Part shown: one piece after another, positions 6,629-14,685 of the stretch | Numbering within the stretch: position 1 is the first letter of the stretch | How the letters are laid out: each line of letters opens with the position of its first letter | Position numbers and translations under genes: made by a program | The notes under the pieces: model-generated | What the model was told of the DNA's origin: nothing | Seen by the model: only the letters and a program-made list of their open reading frames with translations | Database searches by the model: none | From: an uncultured Acinetobacter sp. | GTDB lineage: Bacteria; Pseudomonadota; Gammaproteobacteria; Pseudomonadales; Moraxellaceae | Reading direction: 5' to 3' | DNA length: 22,420 nucleotides | Assembly: GCF_943914805.1 (NCBI RefSeq) | Contig: NZ_CALUDM010000061.1 | Location: 1-22,420, forward strand

Positions 6629-7921
6629 TTATAGTTTCTCCAATTGCTGGCAAATGTTTTGAATTCGATACTCGCTATTCTCTATAATTTCTTGATCCAT
6701 TTTAGTTTTTTGCAAAAAAATGGTTAAATTTTGATAAATTGGCAGTTGATGTTTTAATGCTTCAATGATTTTTGATTGCGGTATGTTATTTGAAATAGAA
6801 ATCTGTTCTATCACAGAAGCCCAAATTGGAAGTCCGCCATGATCATCTTTTTCCCATCGTATTGTTCGTGCAATACCATCTGGATGTAACCACATAGGTG
6901 CAAAATCGAACAGTGGTGTGAGTTGAATTAATCCATCAAAATTACGTTGAATTGCCGTATTACGTGTATGGTTGTCTTTGTTTCCCAATGCAACATTAGC
7001 AATGTCACGTTTTAAATATTCAATAATTTCAATATCAGCATGTGTACAACTTTTCTGTATCAACGCACAAATTTGATTATGTGACAATTTTACACCGAAA
7101 CCCGCTTTTTCACTTAGGGACGCAATACTTTCTTGTCCTATTCTGATCACTTCACCATCTATAATTTGTCGATCAAATCTAGGAATAAATAGAGTGCGGC
7201 CATGCATTTCTAAATCGGCATAAACTCTTAACCCAAGATATTTTGCGACTTGCATGTAAAGTGCTTCTTGAGATAAGATTTTTTCTAATCTTGAGTCTGC
7301 ACCTCGGCTGAATTTAACCAGCCAATGCTTCTGAGCTTGATGATCCTGCAGGCTATGATCCAAATAAAACAAACCATCTTTAGCTTGAGTGAGTAAAAGT
7401 TTCGGCCATTCACCTTGTACACCAGAAGAGCCACCTACAAATAGACCGAAAGATGCTAAAGATTCAATAAAATGTTCTTTTCGTTCAACAATTTCTTGAA
7501 GTGTAAAACCTTTAATTGTATTTGAGTAGTGTTGTACTAACCATTCATGTGCTTCTTTAATTCGCAAATTTCCAATGGGATTACTCGCACCTGCATTTAA
7601 TAATGCCCAATCTGCCTGTTGCTGTGCATTTTCTGAAAAATTAAGTTGTCTTAATAATTCCTGACGACCAAAGCCTTGAGGTAATAAATCGATCAAAAAA
7701 GCAGGCCATGTGTCTAATGTGGTATTTTGAACATTTACAGGAAAATTATAACTTATAGCATAGGCATCACGATGACTCATATAATCAATCGCATATTCAA
7801 ATAGGTAAGATGTACGAGTTTTTGCTTCCCAACCAAAAGTTGAAGCATCTAATAATTCAACAATTGCACAGTCATGCCATTGTTGTTGATGGTAAATTTG
7901 TATTGTGCAATATTTGTTCAT
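6629..7921 (-). CDS. hipA: HipA-family serine/threonine kinase toxin
   Basis: A 430-residue protein, close to E. coli HipA length (440). The N-terminal subdomain (1-110) includes the family's Pro-Gln-Gly-Phe-Gly-Arg region (DLLPQGFGRQELL, 78-90). The Gly/Ser-rich loop GGSSGVQGEWPK (163-174) matches the place of the regulatory autophosphorylation loop. Lys203 in WLVKF is the ATP lysine candidate. The catalytic loop NKDNHTRN (314-321) supplies Asp316 and Asn321, and Asp339 in LFDFAPM is the metal-binding Asp. Known HipA proteins phosphorylate glutamyl-tRNA synthetase or other tRNA ligases and cause growth arrest or persistence; the target here is unknown. All kinase residues look intact. The start codon has no ribosome-binding site and lies at the predicted transcription start. 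Gene order is toxin then antitoxin. Confidence 0.9.
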   Translation of the reverse strand: MNKYCTIQIYHQQQWHDCAIVELLDASTFGWEAKTRTSYLFEYAIDYMSHRDAYAISYNFPVNVQNTTLDTWPAFLIDLLPQGFGRQELLRQLNFSENAQQQADWALLNAGASNPIGNLRIKEAHEWLVQHYSNTIKGFTLQEIVERKEHFIESLASFGLFVGGSSGVQGEWPKLLLTQAKDGLFYLDHSLQDHQAQKHWLVKFSRGADSRLEKILSQEALYMQVAKYLGLRVYADLEMHGRTLFIPRFDRQIIDGEVIRIGQESIASLSEKAGFGVKLSHNQICALIQKSCTHADIEIIEYLKRDIANVALGNKDNHTRNTAIQRNFDGLIQLTPLFDFAPMWLHPDGIARTIRWEKDDHGGLPIWASVIEQISISNNIPQSKIIEALKHQLPIYQNLTIFLQKTKMDQEIIENSEYRIQNICQQLEKL

Positions 7922-7927
7922 AATTTT

Positions 7928-7989
7928 ATTATAATAGAAAAATGAAAAGAAAACACTAGGCTAATATTCTATTTTAGTAAAATATTAGC
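7928..7989 (-). promoter_or_regulatory. hipA promoter and palindromic operator candidate
   Basis: On the minus strand a TATAAT (7933 to 7928) lies 6 bases before the hipA ATG, so transcription would begin at or near the start codon. Upstream is a perfect inverted repeat, GCTAATATT (7960-7968) and AATATTAGC (7981-7989), separated by 12 bases that hold a second nested pair, ATTTTA (7971-7976) and TAAAAT (7978-7983). This is a natural candidate site for autorepression by the HTH partner. I see no strong -35 hexamer. Confidence 0.5.
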
Positions 7990-8073
7990 GTGAAAAATTA
8001 AACTTTTAAATAGACATTGAAATAAAATGATTTAAGGTCACAATATCAATGATAACCTGAATAATGTCTACTT

Positions 8074-8670
8074 ATGTCAAGTTCTGAACAAACGATCGAA
8101 ACCCACCCATTGAAGCCATTTTTACCACCAAATGCTAAACTTTTAATGCTAGGCAGTTTTCCACCACCTAAAGAACGTTGGAAAATGGATTTCTACTATC
8201 CGAATTATCAAAATGATATGTGGCGAATTTTTGGTGTTATTTTCTTTGAAGATAAAGATTACTTTTTAGATTTACCCAATAAAAATTTTAAAGAACAATG
8301 CATTAAAGATTTTTTAATTGAAAAGGGTATTGCGATTTTTGATACGGCATATCAAGTGGTTCGTTTAAAAGGCAATGCCGCAGATAAATTTTTACAGATA
8401 GAAACACCAACAGACATCAAACAATTGTTAATTCAAATGCCTAATTGTCAAAATATTATGACAACTGGCGATAAAGCGACGGATACATTGATGTTATCCA
8501 TGCCCGAAACGGCTGAAAAACCACAAATAGGGCATTCATCAAAAGTTAGATTTGTAGATCGAAATCTTACTTTGTACCGAATGCCATCATCTTCGAGAGC
8601 TTATCCATTGGCATTGGATAAAAAAGCTGAAGCCTATAGAAACTTATTTAAAGAAATAGGCTTACTTTAA
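8074..8670 (+). CDS. Uracil-DNA glycosylase superfamily protein
   Basis: A 198-residue single-domain protein with the uracil-DNA-glycosylase fold. The first motif is LLMLGSFPPPKERWKMDFYYPNYQND split around residues 23-48; GSFP followed by an FYY strand resembles the family-6 (hypoxanthine-DNA glycosylase / Mug-like) motif. The second active-site loop is RMPSSSRAYP (169-178), matching the P-S-x-S type loop that contacts DNA. The middle of the protein has ILD-like strands (IFDTAYQVVR, 88-97). Family-6 enzymes act on deaminated purines, but other members of this fold have no known glycosylase activity, so the substrate is open. No ribosome-binding site stands out. It lies head to head with hipA and tail to tail with the flavin-barrel gene, so it is a single-gene unit. 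Confidence 0.75.
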   Translation: MSSSEQTIETHPLKPFLPPNAKLLMLGSFPPPKERWKMDFYYPNYQNDMWRIFGVIFFEDKDYFLDLPNKNFKEQCIKDFLIEKGIAIFDTAYQVVRLKGNAADKFLQIETPTDIKQLLIQMPNCQNIMTTGDKATDTLMLSMPETAEKPQIGHSSKVRFVDRNLTLYRMPSSSRAYPLALDKKAEAYRNLFKEIGLL

Positions 8671-8675
8671 GTAAG
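8661..8675. terminator. Short hairpin at the convergent gene ends
   Basis: CTTACT (8661-8666) and AGTAAG (8670-8675) form a 6-base stem that overlaps the stop codon of the glycosylase-like gene and is followed by a T-rich stretch. It lies between two convergent genes 18 bases apart and could terminate the plus-strand transcript. It is weak because the stem is short and AT-rich. Confidence 0.35.
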
Positions 8676-8688
8676 TTTAATATTTTAT

Positions 8689-9165
8689 TCAGGGTATCAT
8701 TGTCGGATATTGTATCCATTTAAAACCATTAATTTTGAATGTTCGTACATGAGTAAAATCAGACCAAATGAGCTGACTTCCTTTAGTCCATTTTAATGGT
8801 TTAATACGTTGTTGAACTAAAGCAACTTCCTGATTTGTTGCAGGACGTAGTGCATCGATTTCAATAAATAAACGCACACCAGGGTAATCTGAAAACTTTC
8901 CTAAAATCATAGATTTTAACCAAAATATCCGATCACTATTTACAGCTTGTAAACAGGCTTTATTGTTTAGTGTAAGATTCACTTTAAACGACTCTGAATA
9001 GGTATCAAAGAAGAAACCCGTTTGATCATCTGCTAAAAAGACTGTTCCGATCGGGGTAATATGAGGTTGACCAGTTTGATCAACCGTCGCAATGGAACAA
9101 TGCATGGTTGCACGTTGTGCTTTTTCAATGACTCTTTTGATTCGTTGCCATTCTTGATTATTCAT
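8689..9165 (-). CDS. Pyridoxamine-5'-phosphate-oxidase-like (split-barrel) protein
   Basis: A 158-residue protein with the PNPOx-like FMN-binding split-barrel pattern: an N-terminal helix (1-18), then MHCSIATVDQTGQPHITPIGTVF split over 21-43 (the A-T-x-D-x-x-G-x-P-H strand pair), GFFFDTYSES (50-59), and a LTLNNKACL strand-helix (64-72) that normally contacts the flavin phosphate. Conserved RLFIEIDALRPA follows at 98-109. It is shorter than true PdxH and lacks its C-terminal signature (R-x-R-xx-x-W), so PNP oxidase activity is not expected. A flavin- or F420-like-cofactor reductase role, or haem/oxidative-stress-related binding, would fit the family. A GAGAA site precedes the ATG. Nothing in the neighbours fixes the substrate. 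Confidence 0.8.
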   Translation of the reverse strand: MNNQEWQRIKRVIEKAQRATMHCSIATVDQTGQPHITPIGTVFLADDQTGFFFDTYSESFKVNLTLNNKACLQAVNSDRIFWLKSMILGKFSDYPGVRLFIEIDALRPATNQEVALVQQRIKPLKWTKGSQLIWSDFTHVRTFKINGFKWIQYPTMIP

Positions 9166-9336
9166 AATTTCTCATTGTTGTTTATTATCGTCTTTAGACA
9201 TTAATATCAGGACTTATACAGGTTAAAATTGCACATGTTTAGAACAAAACTAGTCATTCATACCAATGTTTTAACTTTAGAAACGATATTCATATAGGTC
9301 AGCAATCTATCAATAGAGATTTTAATTTTGAAATTC

Positions 9337-10200
9337 TCAGGCAAACTTTTTAGCCATAACAACACATGCAACAACTGATATGCTCACTAAAATCATAGCA
9401 AGGCTGATATGTTCACCCAATAAAAGAGCGGATAACATTAATCCAATAAAGGGTTGAAGAAGTTGAATTTGTCCAACTTTTGCAATACCACCTAAAGCTA
9501 AACCTTTGTACCAAAACACAAAACCAATCAGCATACTAAACAATGAAACATAGAGCAGAGCCAGTATAGGTGCAATGCTGATATTTGAGTAATGGTCTGG
9601 AAAATAGTACACGCTACCAAACAACATAATGGGTAAAGCAACAACCAAAGCCCAACAGATCACTTGCCATCCACCTAATTCACTGGATAATTTTCCACCT
9701 TCAGCATAGCCCAAACCACAGACAACAATTGCAGCTAACATATAAAGATCGCCAAGTGAAAGACTTAAGCTCTTATTTTCAAAAAACATAAAGATAAGCA
9801 CTAAACAGCTTCCTAAAATCGCAAATAACCAAAATTGTAAAGTTGGTTTTTCTCCGCCACGAAATACTGCAAAAATTGCGGTAGATAAGGGCAATAAGCC
9901 GACAAAAATAATGGCATGTGATGAGGAAATCGTTTGTAGTGCAAGTGCTGTGAATAATGGAAAGCCAATAACCACACCGAATGCCACAATAATCAGTGTT
10001 TTAAGTTGTTGTAAATTAGGTTTAACTTGTTTGAATACAATTAGACAAATTAAACCAATAACACCTGCAATTACAGCACGAGAAGTCGTTAAAAATTCAG
10101 GACTAAAACCAAGTACACCGATACGGGTTGCAGGCAATGATCCTGCAAAAATAACCACGCCAATCAGCCCGTTTAACCAACCTTTTGAAGCTTGATCCAT
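9337..10200 (-). CDS. EamA/DMT-family membrane transporter
   Basis: A 287-residue, highly hydrophobic protein with about ten membrane segments arranged as two EamA repeats (about 8-135 and 150-285). The start is set at the ATG at 10200 (MDQASKGWLNGLIGVV), which puts the first helix at residue 8 and has a GAG site 9 bases upstream; an in-frame ATG at 10269 would add a 23-residue polar leader within the intergenic operator region and is less likely. EamA proteins typically export amino acids, purines or related metabolites. The gene diverges from a MocR regulator, a very common pairing in which the regulator senses an amino-compound and controls the exporter. Substrate not determinable. Confidence 0.9.
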   Translation of the reverse strand: MDQASKGWLNGLIGVVIFAGSLPATRIGVLGFSPEFLTTSRAVIAGVIGLICLIVFKQVKPNLQQLKTLIIVAFGVVIGFPLFTALALQTISSSHAIIFVGLLPLSTAIFAVFRGGEKPTLQFWLFAILGSCLVLIFMFFENKSLSLSLGDLYMLAAIVVCGLGYAEGGKLSSELGGWQVICWALVVALPIMLFGSVYYFPDHYSNISIAPILALLYVSLFSMLIGFVFWYKGLALGGIAKVGQIQLLQPFIGLMLSALLLGEHISLAMILVSISVVACVVMAKKFA

Positions 10201-10258
10201 TTTTAAGTACTCATGTTCTTTAAACGGATTAAAGCAATTTGCAGTTGTATTTAGATAT

Positions 10259-10320
10259 GTACAATTCAAAACAGTTTGGCAAAACTGTATTGCTGATTTA
10301 ACCAGTACAATTTGTATTGT
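10259..10320. promoter_or_regulatory. Repeat-rich operator candidate between EamA and MocR genes
   Basis: Several elements share about 60 bases: direct repeats of GTACAATT at 10259-10266 and 10305-10312; a perfect inverted repeat ACAGTTT (10271-10277) and AAACTGT (10282-10288) with a 4-base loop; and ACAAT (10307-10311) with ATTGT (10316-10320). MocR regulators are known to bind direct repeats in such divergent intergenic regions, so these are good candidate sites for the adjacent regulator. Assignment is by position and pattern only. Confidence 0.45.
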
Positions 10321-10371
10321 TTATGCAGAATGACTATGCTTAGTAAAACCAAGCTTGAATCATGTAAGAAA

Positions 10372-11775
10372 ATGGCTAAAACTAAAATTGATATTGCAAT
10401 GGATATTGTCAAAGAACAAATTGCGAATAAAAGTTTAATTGCTGGCTCACGATTACCTTCGGTGCGTCAATTGGCAATACAATTGAACTTTTCTGTATCC
10501 ACGATCGTTGAGGCGTATACCCGTTTAGTGTCCGCAGGTACTTTAGAATCAAGAATTGGTGCGGGATATTTTGTTGTTGGGCATGTTACCCAAGCTCAAA
10601 TTTTTGAAACTAAAATTCAATATCAAAGAGAAATTGATCCGCTTTGGATTTCAAGACAATCGCTAGATGCAAAGCCCAATGTGTTTAAGCCCGGTTGTGG
10701 ATGGTTGCCTAGCAGTTGGATGCCAGAGCAAACTGTTCGTAAGGCATTAAAGCATGTCGCAAAGTCTGATACAGAGCTGTTGATTGATTATGCTGTGCCA
10801 AATGGTCATTTACAGCTTAGACAATGGATTGCTCGACGTAAGCAAAACTATAATTTAAACCTTGATTTAGAACAAATTTTAATTACAGATTCTGCAACAC
10901 AATCAATCGATCTTATTTTTAGACTTTTGCTACAAGCAGGTGATGTGATCTTGATTGATGATCCGTGTTATTTTAATTTTCAGGCACTCATCAAAGCGCA
11001 CCATTTAAAAGCTGTTGCTATTCCTATTACTGAGAATGGCCCACATATTGAACATTTTAAGCAAGCATTGAGCTTAAAACCTAAAATATATTTGACCAAC
11101 TCAGGTATTCATAATCCGACTGGTGCAAGTTTATCGATTCAAACGGCTTTTCAAGTTGCCAAACTGGCAGAACAAGCCAATTTAATGATTATAGAAGATG
11201 AAATATTTTCAGATTTTGAATATCAACCTGCACCACGCTATGCATCATTGGCAGGGTTTGAGCATGTGATTCAAATCGGGAGTTTTACCAAAACTCTTTC
11301 AGCAGCAGTGCGTTGTGGTTATATCATTGCCAATACACAAAAAATTGAAGAGTTGATCGACTTGCGCATTGCAACCAATTTTAGCCACAGTAATTTAAAT
11401 GCGGAAATTGTTTATCATGCGTTGATGGATAGCAGTTATTTAAAACATATTGATTGGCTGAAAAAACAGTTAGTTAAAGCAATGAATGAAACCATCCATA
11501 AACTTGCTCTTTTAGATATTCATCCGTGGATTATTCCAAAAGCAGGGATATTTTTATGGTGTAGATTGCCCAAAGATATTTTAGCGTCAGCGTTATCCAA
11601 ATATTGCCTCAAAAATGACGTTATTCTCGCACCCGGAAATGCATTTAGTCAGGCAGATGGAGCAGAGCATTTTATGCGGTTTAATGTTGCACAATGTATT
11701 GATAAACATATATTTGATGTACTTGAGGCTGGAATCAAAGAGATTCGAAAGCATGATCATATTGCCAATGATTGA
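10372..11775 (+). CDS. MocR-type regulator (GntR HTH + aminotransferase fold)
   Basis: A 467-residue fusion of an N-terminal GntR winged helix (about 5-70: DIVKEQIANK, SRLPSVRQLA, STIVEAYTRLVSAG, GAGYFV) and a fold-type-I PLP aminotransferase domain (about 95-460). PLP-site residues are present: HNPTG (247-251), Asp276 in IIEDEIF, the Schiff-base Lys307 in GSFTKTLS, and Arg436 in FMRFNV for a substrate carboxylate. The start at 10372 places the HTH just after the N-terminus, as in relatives; ATGs at 10330 and 10336 would add about 14 residues and cannot be excluded. It probably senses a PLP-amino acid adduct and regulates the divergent EamA gene and itself. True transaminase activity is not expected. 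The PdxR/GabR/TauR choice cannot be made: no pdx, gab or taurine gene is nearby. Confidence 0.9.
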   Translation: MAKTKIDIAMDIVKEQIANKSLIAGSRLPSVRQLAIQLNFSVSTIVEAYTRLVSAGTLESRIGAGYFVVGHVTQAQIFETKIQYQREIDPLWISRQSLDAKPNVFKPGCGWLPSSWMPEQTVRKALKHVAKSDTELLIDYAVPNGHLQLRQWIARRKQNYNLNLDLEQILITDSATQSIDLIFRLLLQAGDVILIDDPCYFNFQALIKAHHLKAVAIPITENGPHIEHFKQALSLKPKIYLTNSGIHNPTGASLSIQTAFQVAKLAEQANLMIIEDEIFSDFEYQPAPRYASLAGFEHVIQIGSFTKTLSAAVRCGYIIANTQKIEELIDLRIATNFSHSNLNAEIVYHALMDSSYLKHIDWLKKQLVKAMNETIHKLALLDIHPWIIPKAGIFLWCRLPKDILASALSKYCLKNDVILAPGNAFSQADGAEHFMRFNVAQCIDKHIFDVLEAGIKEIRKHDHIAND

Positions 11776-12006
11776 TAGTGACAGAAAGTATTAGAAAATT
11801 TAAGTGAATAATCAGAATTTTATTCATTTAACCTGTGGAAAATTGGTTGTTTATTGATGATATTTTAAAATTGTATATTTGAATAATTTCTTAATTTTCT
11901 AGTGATTTGAAACTTTATTCAGAACACATTGAAATTACTTGTAACACAGATTATAAATAAGTATTAATTAAAATAATGTGATTAAAACGATTTATAAGGA
12001 TCTCGT
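11776..12006. other. Non-coding gap after the MocR gene
   Basis: This 231-base gap has no supported gene. It holds a weak inverted repeat TGAATAA (11805-11811) and TTATTCA (11820-11826) that might end the MocR transcript, and AT-rich sequence that presumably carries the promoter of the following membrane-protein gene. An AAGGA ribosome-binding site precedes the ATG at 12007. Confidence 0.4.
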
Positions 12007-12327
12007 ATGAATTTTACAGGTGATATCAAAGACTTCCGTCAGCCCATGATCACTTCATTGGGTATTATGATGGGCTTTATTCTCAACTTTTTAGCTGGCT
12101 GGGCAATAGAAGGAACGCCTGAGCATCCTGCATTAGAAAGCTTGTCGGATTGGGTCATTGTTCTGACGCTTTTAATCTCTTTGATTTGTATGTTGATTGT
12201 AGTGTATCGATTATTGAGTAATAAAACTTATGATGATGCTCAAGCCATGTACTATACGACTTTAAAATTATATATGTTCAGTATTTGTATTGCTTTTCTT
12301 GGTATTATTTTTGCGTTATTTATATAG
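12007..12327 (+). CDS. Small membrane protein with three helices, function unknown
   Basis: A 106-residue protein that I do not recognise by name. It has three predicted membrane helices: about 15-34 (MITSLGIMMGFILNFLAGWA), 48-68 (DWVIVLTLLISLICMLIVVY) and 85-106 (TLKLYMFSICIAFLGIIFALFI). Short polar loops lie between them, including an acidic first loop (EGTPEHPALESLSD) and YRLLSNKTYDDAQAMY in the second. A good AAGGA site at 11996-12000 supports translation from the ATG at 12007. The methyltransferase gene follows 93 bases later on the same strand and may or may not be co-transcribed. No motif suggests transport or catalysis. Confidence 0.75.
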   Translation: MNFTGDIKDFRQPMITSLGIMMGFILNFLAGWAIEGTPEHPALESLSDWVIVLTLLISLICMLIVVYRLLSNKTYDDAQAMYYTTLKLYMFSICIAFLGIIFALFI

Positions 12328-12420
12328 TAACGATAAAAGATTGATGATTATATTCACTGATTCTTATTAAAAATAAAATTAAAGTAGCTTTTATACAGTG
12401 AAGTTTATAGAGTAAAAAAG

Positions 12421-13044
12421 ATGAACATAGAAGAAGTTGCCAGTCCAATTGATTTAAAAGACCCACAAGAGGCATTGCAGTGGGCGAATGAAGCCAATAT
12501 CAAGCGACCTTGGCGTTATGAGTTTTTTGATTTATATGTAAATAAAATCAAAAGCTTGAATAAAGAAAATATTCACGTCTTAGAAATAGGTTCTGGCCCA
12601 GGATTTCTTGCTCAACATTTACTGCAACATTGCCCAAAAATACAATATACAGCCGTTGATTTTTCACAAGCAATGCATGAACTTTCTAAAGCTAAGTTAC
12701 TTTCAGAGCAATTAAAACGAGTTGAATACCGAATCGCAGATTTTAAGCAAACAGATTGGTTTACAGATTTAGGTCAATTTGATGTTGTCATTATTCATCA
12801 AGCTTTGCACGAATTACGTCATAAAGCCTATGCAACAATATTTCATAAGCAAGTCGGCACATTATTGAATAAAGATGCTGTCTACTTGGTTTGTGATCAT
12901 GTTTTTGCCTTAGATGCGATGCAAAATAATCAACTGTATATGTCAACTTCTGAACATTTTCAAAGTTTAGAAGATGCTGAATATACGAATGTTGAATTAA
13001 TCAAGGATTATAAGGGCTTATGCCTATTTGAATGTAAGCTTTGA
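12421..13044 (+). CDS. Class I SAM-dependent methyltransferase
   Basis: A 207-residue protein with a seven-strand Rossmann methyltransferase core. Motif I is VLEIGSGPG (53-61), the acidic end of strand 2 is Asp80 in TAVDFSQAM, motif II-like IADF is at 105-108, and FDVVIIHQALHEL (120-132) is the post-motif strand and helix. The N-terminal 45 residues include NEANIKRPWRYEFFDLYV, a helical cap typical of small-molecule methyltransferases. Nothing marks a DNA or RNA target domain. The acceptor substrate cannot be deduced and the neighbours do not help: the upstream gene is an unknown membrane protein and the downstream gene is convergent. A GAG site lies about 8 bases before the ATG. Confidence 0.85.
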   Translation: MNIEEVASPIDLKDPQEALQWANEANIKRPWRYEFFDLYVNKIKSLNKENIHVLEIGSGPGFLAQHLLQHCPKIQYTAVDFSQAMHELSKAKLLSEQLKRVEYRIADFKQTDWFTDLGQFDVVIIHQALHELRHKAYATIFHKQVGTLLNKDAVYLVCDHVFALDAMQNNQLYMSTSEHFQSLEDAEYTNVELIKDYKGLCLFECKL

Positions 13045-13108
13045 TCCTAATAAGTAAGTGGTAATATTACCAATGTAATGACAAAGTAATGTTAAGTGAA
13101 GTGCAAAA

Positions 13109-13129
13109 TCACTCTATAGCTGAAAGTGA
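13109..13129 (-). terminator. Weak terminator candidate for the phospholipase D-like gene
   Basis: Read on the minus strand, TCACT and AGTGA (13129-13125 and 13113-13109) form a 5-base stem with an 11-base loop followed by TTTTG. It starts 9 bases after the stop codon of the minus-strand gene. The stem is short, so confidence is low. Confidence 0.3.
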
Positions 13130-13137
13130 AAATAAGG

Positions 13138-14685
13138 CTACATCATCCACTCAATCGGTAAATATGACACGGTATGCATGATCAGTCTTTGAAAACGTGT
13201 AGTTTCAGGATCAGTTTTATATTCGACGATTTTACCGTCTGGACGATGGTCTAACCAAATGATTTCACCTTGATTATTCAACTTTAATTCATAGGCAACC
13301 GTATGTAAGGTTCGATCCAATAGACCAGAAATTTCTTCTTGCAGTGGATCAGATTTAACCACTAAACCCACTTCTGTATTGAGATTAAATGAACGTGGGT
13401 CTAAGTTAAATGAACCAATAAAAACTTTGTCATCAATATCAATAAATTTTGCATGTAAACTTGATTTATTTTTACCTTTTTTCGGAATGACGTTACCTGT
13501 AACCACCTCATACCAAGTACGTTGTTTACGTTCAATATAAGGTTTGAATTCATACAATTCAGCGCCATTTTTGAGTAAATCCACACGATATTTTTGATAA
13601 AAAGCATGGACTAAAGCAACATCATTAGCGACAAAAGAATTGGTTAAAATTCTGACTTTTACATTCTGCTTAGGAAATTGATTAATGTAATCTGTACCGT
13701 CTTTGGTAGGCACGAAATAGGCCGCAATCAAATCCATCTCTTGTTGCGGATCACCCATATGATTACGAATTTGGTGATAGATAAGTTCGTTATTTTGAGC
13801 TTTACCTAAAGTTTTCTTTGGAGAATCTGCAAGAAACTCTGCAAATGCCCAATTCACTTTGTTTTGGTTTAATTCATTTGCTAGCTCTTTTTGTTCAACA
13901 TTGACTTTATCATCTGTAGGATGATTTTTTTGGCCTAACTGCACAAATGCTTGACGTAAATTAAGCAGGTCTTGTTTTGAACCTTTATCAATAAATTTTT
14001 CAACAGGATAGCTCAGTTCAAAATTCCAAAACTCTTGAAATACTTGATTGGCATGATGAACCGCATTTCCTAAAAATAAAATATCCATATCAGTAAACTG
14101 GAAAGACTGGCTTGCGTCAAAATATTCACTGCTAATATTGCGACCACCTGTGACGGCAATTGCACCATCAGCAATGATCAATTTGTTGTGCATACGATGA
14201 TTGATACGATTTGCACGAACCAAATAATCCATGACTCTAAAATGTCTAAATTTGTATGGATTATAAAATTTGATTGAAATATTGGGGTGCGAGATGAGTG
14301 CGCTTAATTGCCTATCGATTTGAGTGCCATTCTGATCGTCTATTAATAATCTTACTTTGACACCACGATCCGCAGCCGCTAATAATTCTTCTAACATTAA
14401 ATTGCCAATAAAATCATCGGCCCAAATATAGTATTGTAAATCTAAAGTATATTTTGCTCTTCTGATCAAATGAATTCGAGAGGCAATGCTTTGGTATGCA
14501 TCACTCATCGCCAAATACGCAGTTAATCCTTGAGCTAATTTCTTTTGGGAATCGGGGTCATTGTTGATCCAATGATCTACATGCATGCTCACTTGTTGTT
14601 CTTGTTTTGAATCATTCATAGGCAAACTACATCCTGTCAAAAGCATCATGAGAGATAAAGTCGGTAAAATTTTGAATTTTTTCAT
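13138..14685 (-). CDS. Phospholipase D / cardiolipin-synthase-like lipoprotein
   Basis: A 515-residue lipoprotein precursor: MKKFKILPTLSLMML, then the lipobox LTGC with lipidated Cys19 and Ser20 at +2, predicting sorting to the outer membrane. Two HKD half-sites are intact: HNKLIIADG (166-174; His166, Lys168, Asp173) followed by GGRNIS, and HAKFIDIDD (411-419; His411, Lys413, Asp418) followed by GSFNLDPRS. This two-HKD layout, with the Y-Y-I-W-A-D-D region at 85-91, resembles ClsC-type cardiolipin synthases and secreted PLD-family proteins, which transfer phosphatidyl groups. The lipoprotein signal is a difference from inner-membrane ClsA. It is transcribed alone and diverges from a small lipoprotein gene. 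Substrate not proven. Confidence 0.88.
   Translation of the reverse strand: MKKFKILPTLSLMMLLTGCSLPMNDSKQEQQVSMHVDHWINNDPDSQKKLAQGLTAYLAMSDAYQSIASRIHLIRRAKYTLDLQYYIWADDFIGNLMLEELLAAADRGVKVRLLIDDQNGTQIDRQLSALISHPNISIKFYNPYKFRHFRVMDYLVRANRINHRMHNKLIIADGAIAVTGGRNISSEYFDASQSFQFTDMDILFLGNAVHHANQVFQEFWNFELSYPVEKFIDKGSKQDLLNLRQAFVQLGQKNHPTDDKVNVEQKELANELNQNKVNWAFAEFLADSPKKTLGKAQNNELIYHQIRNHMGDPQQEMDLIAAYFVPTKDGTDYINQFPKQNVKVRILTNSFVANDVALVHAFYQKYRVDLLKNGAELYEFKPYIERKQRTWYEVVTGNVIPKKGKNKSSLHAKFIDIDDKVFIGSFNLDPRSFNLNTEVGLVVKSDPLQEEISGLLDRTLHTVAYELKLNNQGEIIWLDHRPDGKIVEYKTDPETTRFQRLIMHTVSYLPIEWMM

Noticed and set aside
6340..9165. A defence island made of hipA, its HTH partner, the glycosylase-fold gene and the flavin-barrel gene
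   Set aside because: Orientations differ, each has a plausible housekeeping role, and no nuclease, helicase or mobile-element gene is near.
10372..11775. PdxR (pyridoxine synthesis regulator) as the specific identity of the MocR protein
   Set aside because: No pdxS/pdxT or other vitamin B6 gene is adjacent, and the partner is an EamA transporter.
12353..12402. TTCACTG ... CAGTGAA inverted repeat before the methyltransferase gene
   Set aside because: The arms are only 7 bases with a 36-base gap in AT-rich sequence, so it may be chance.
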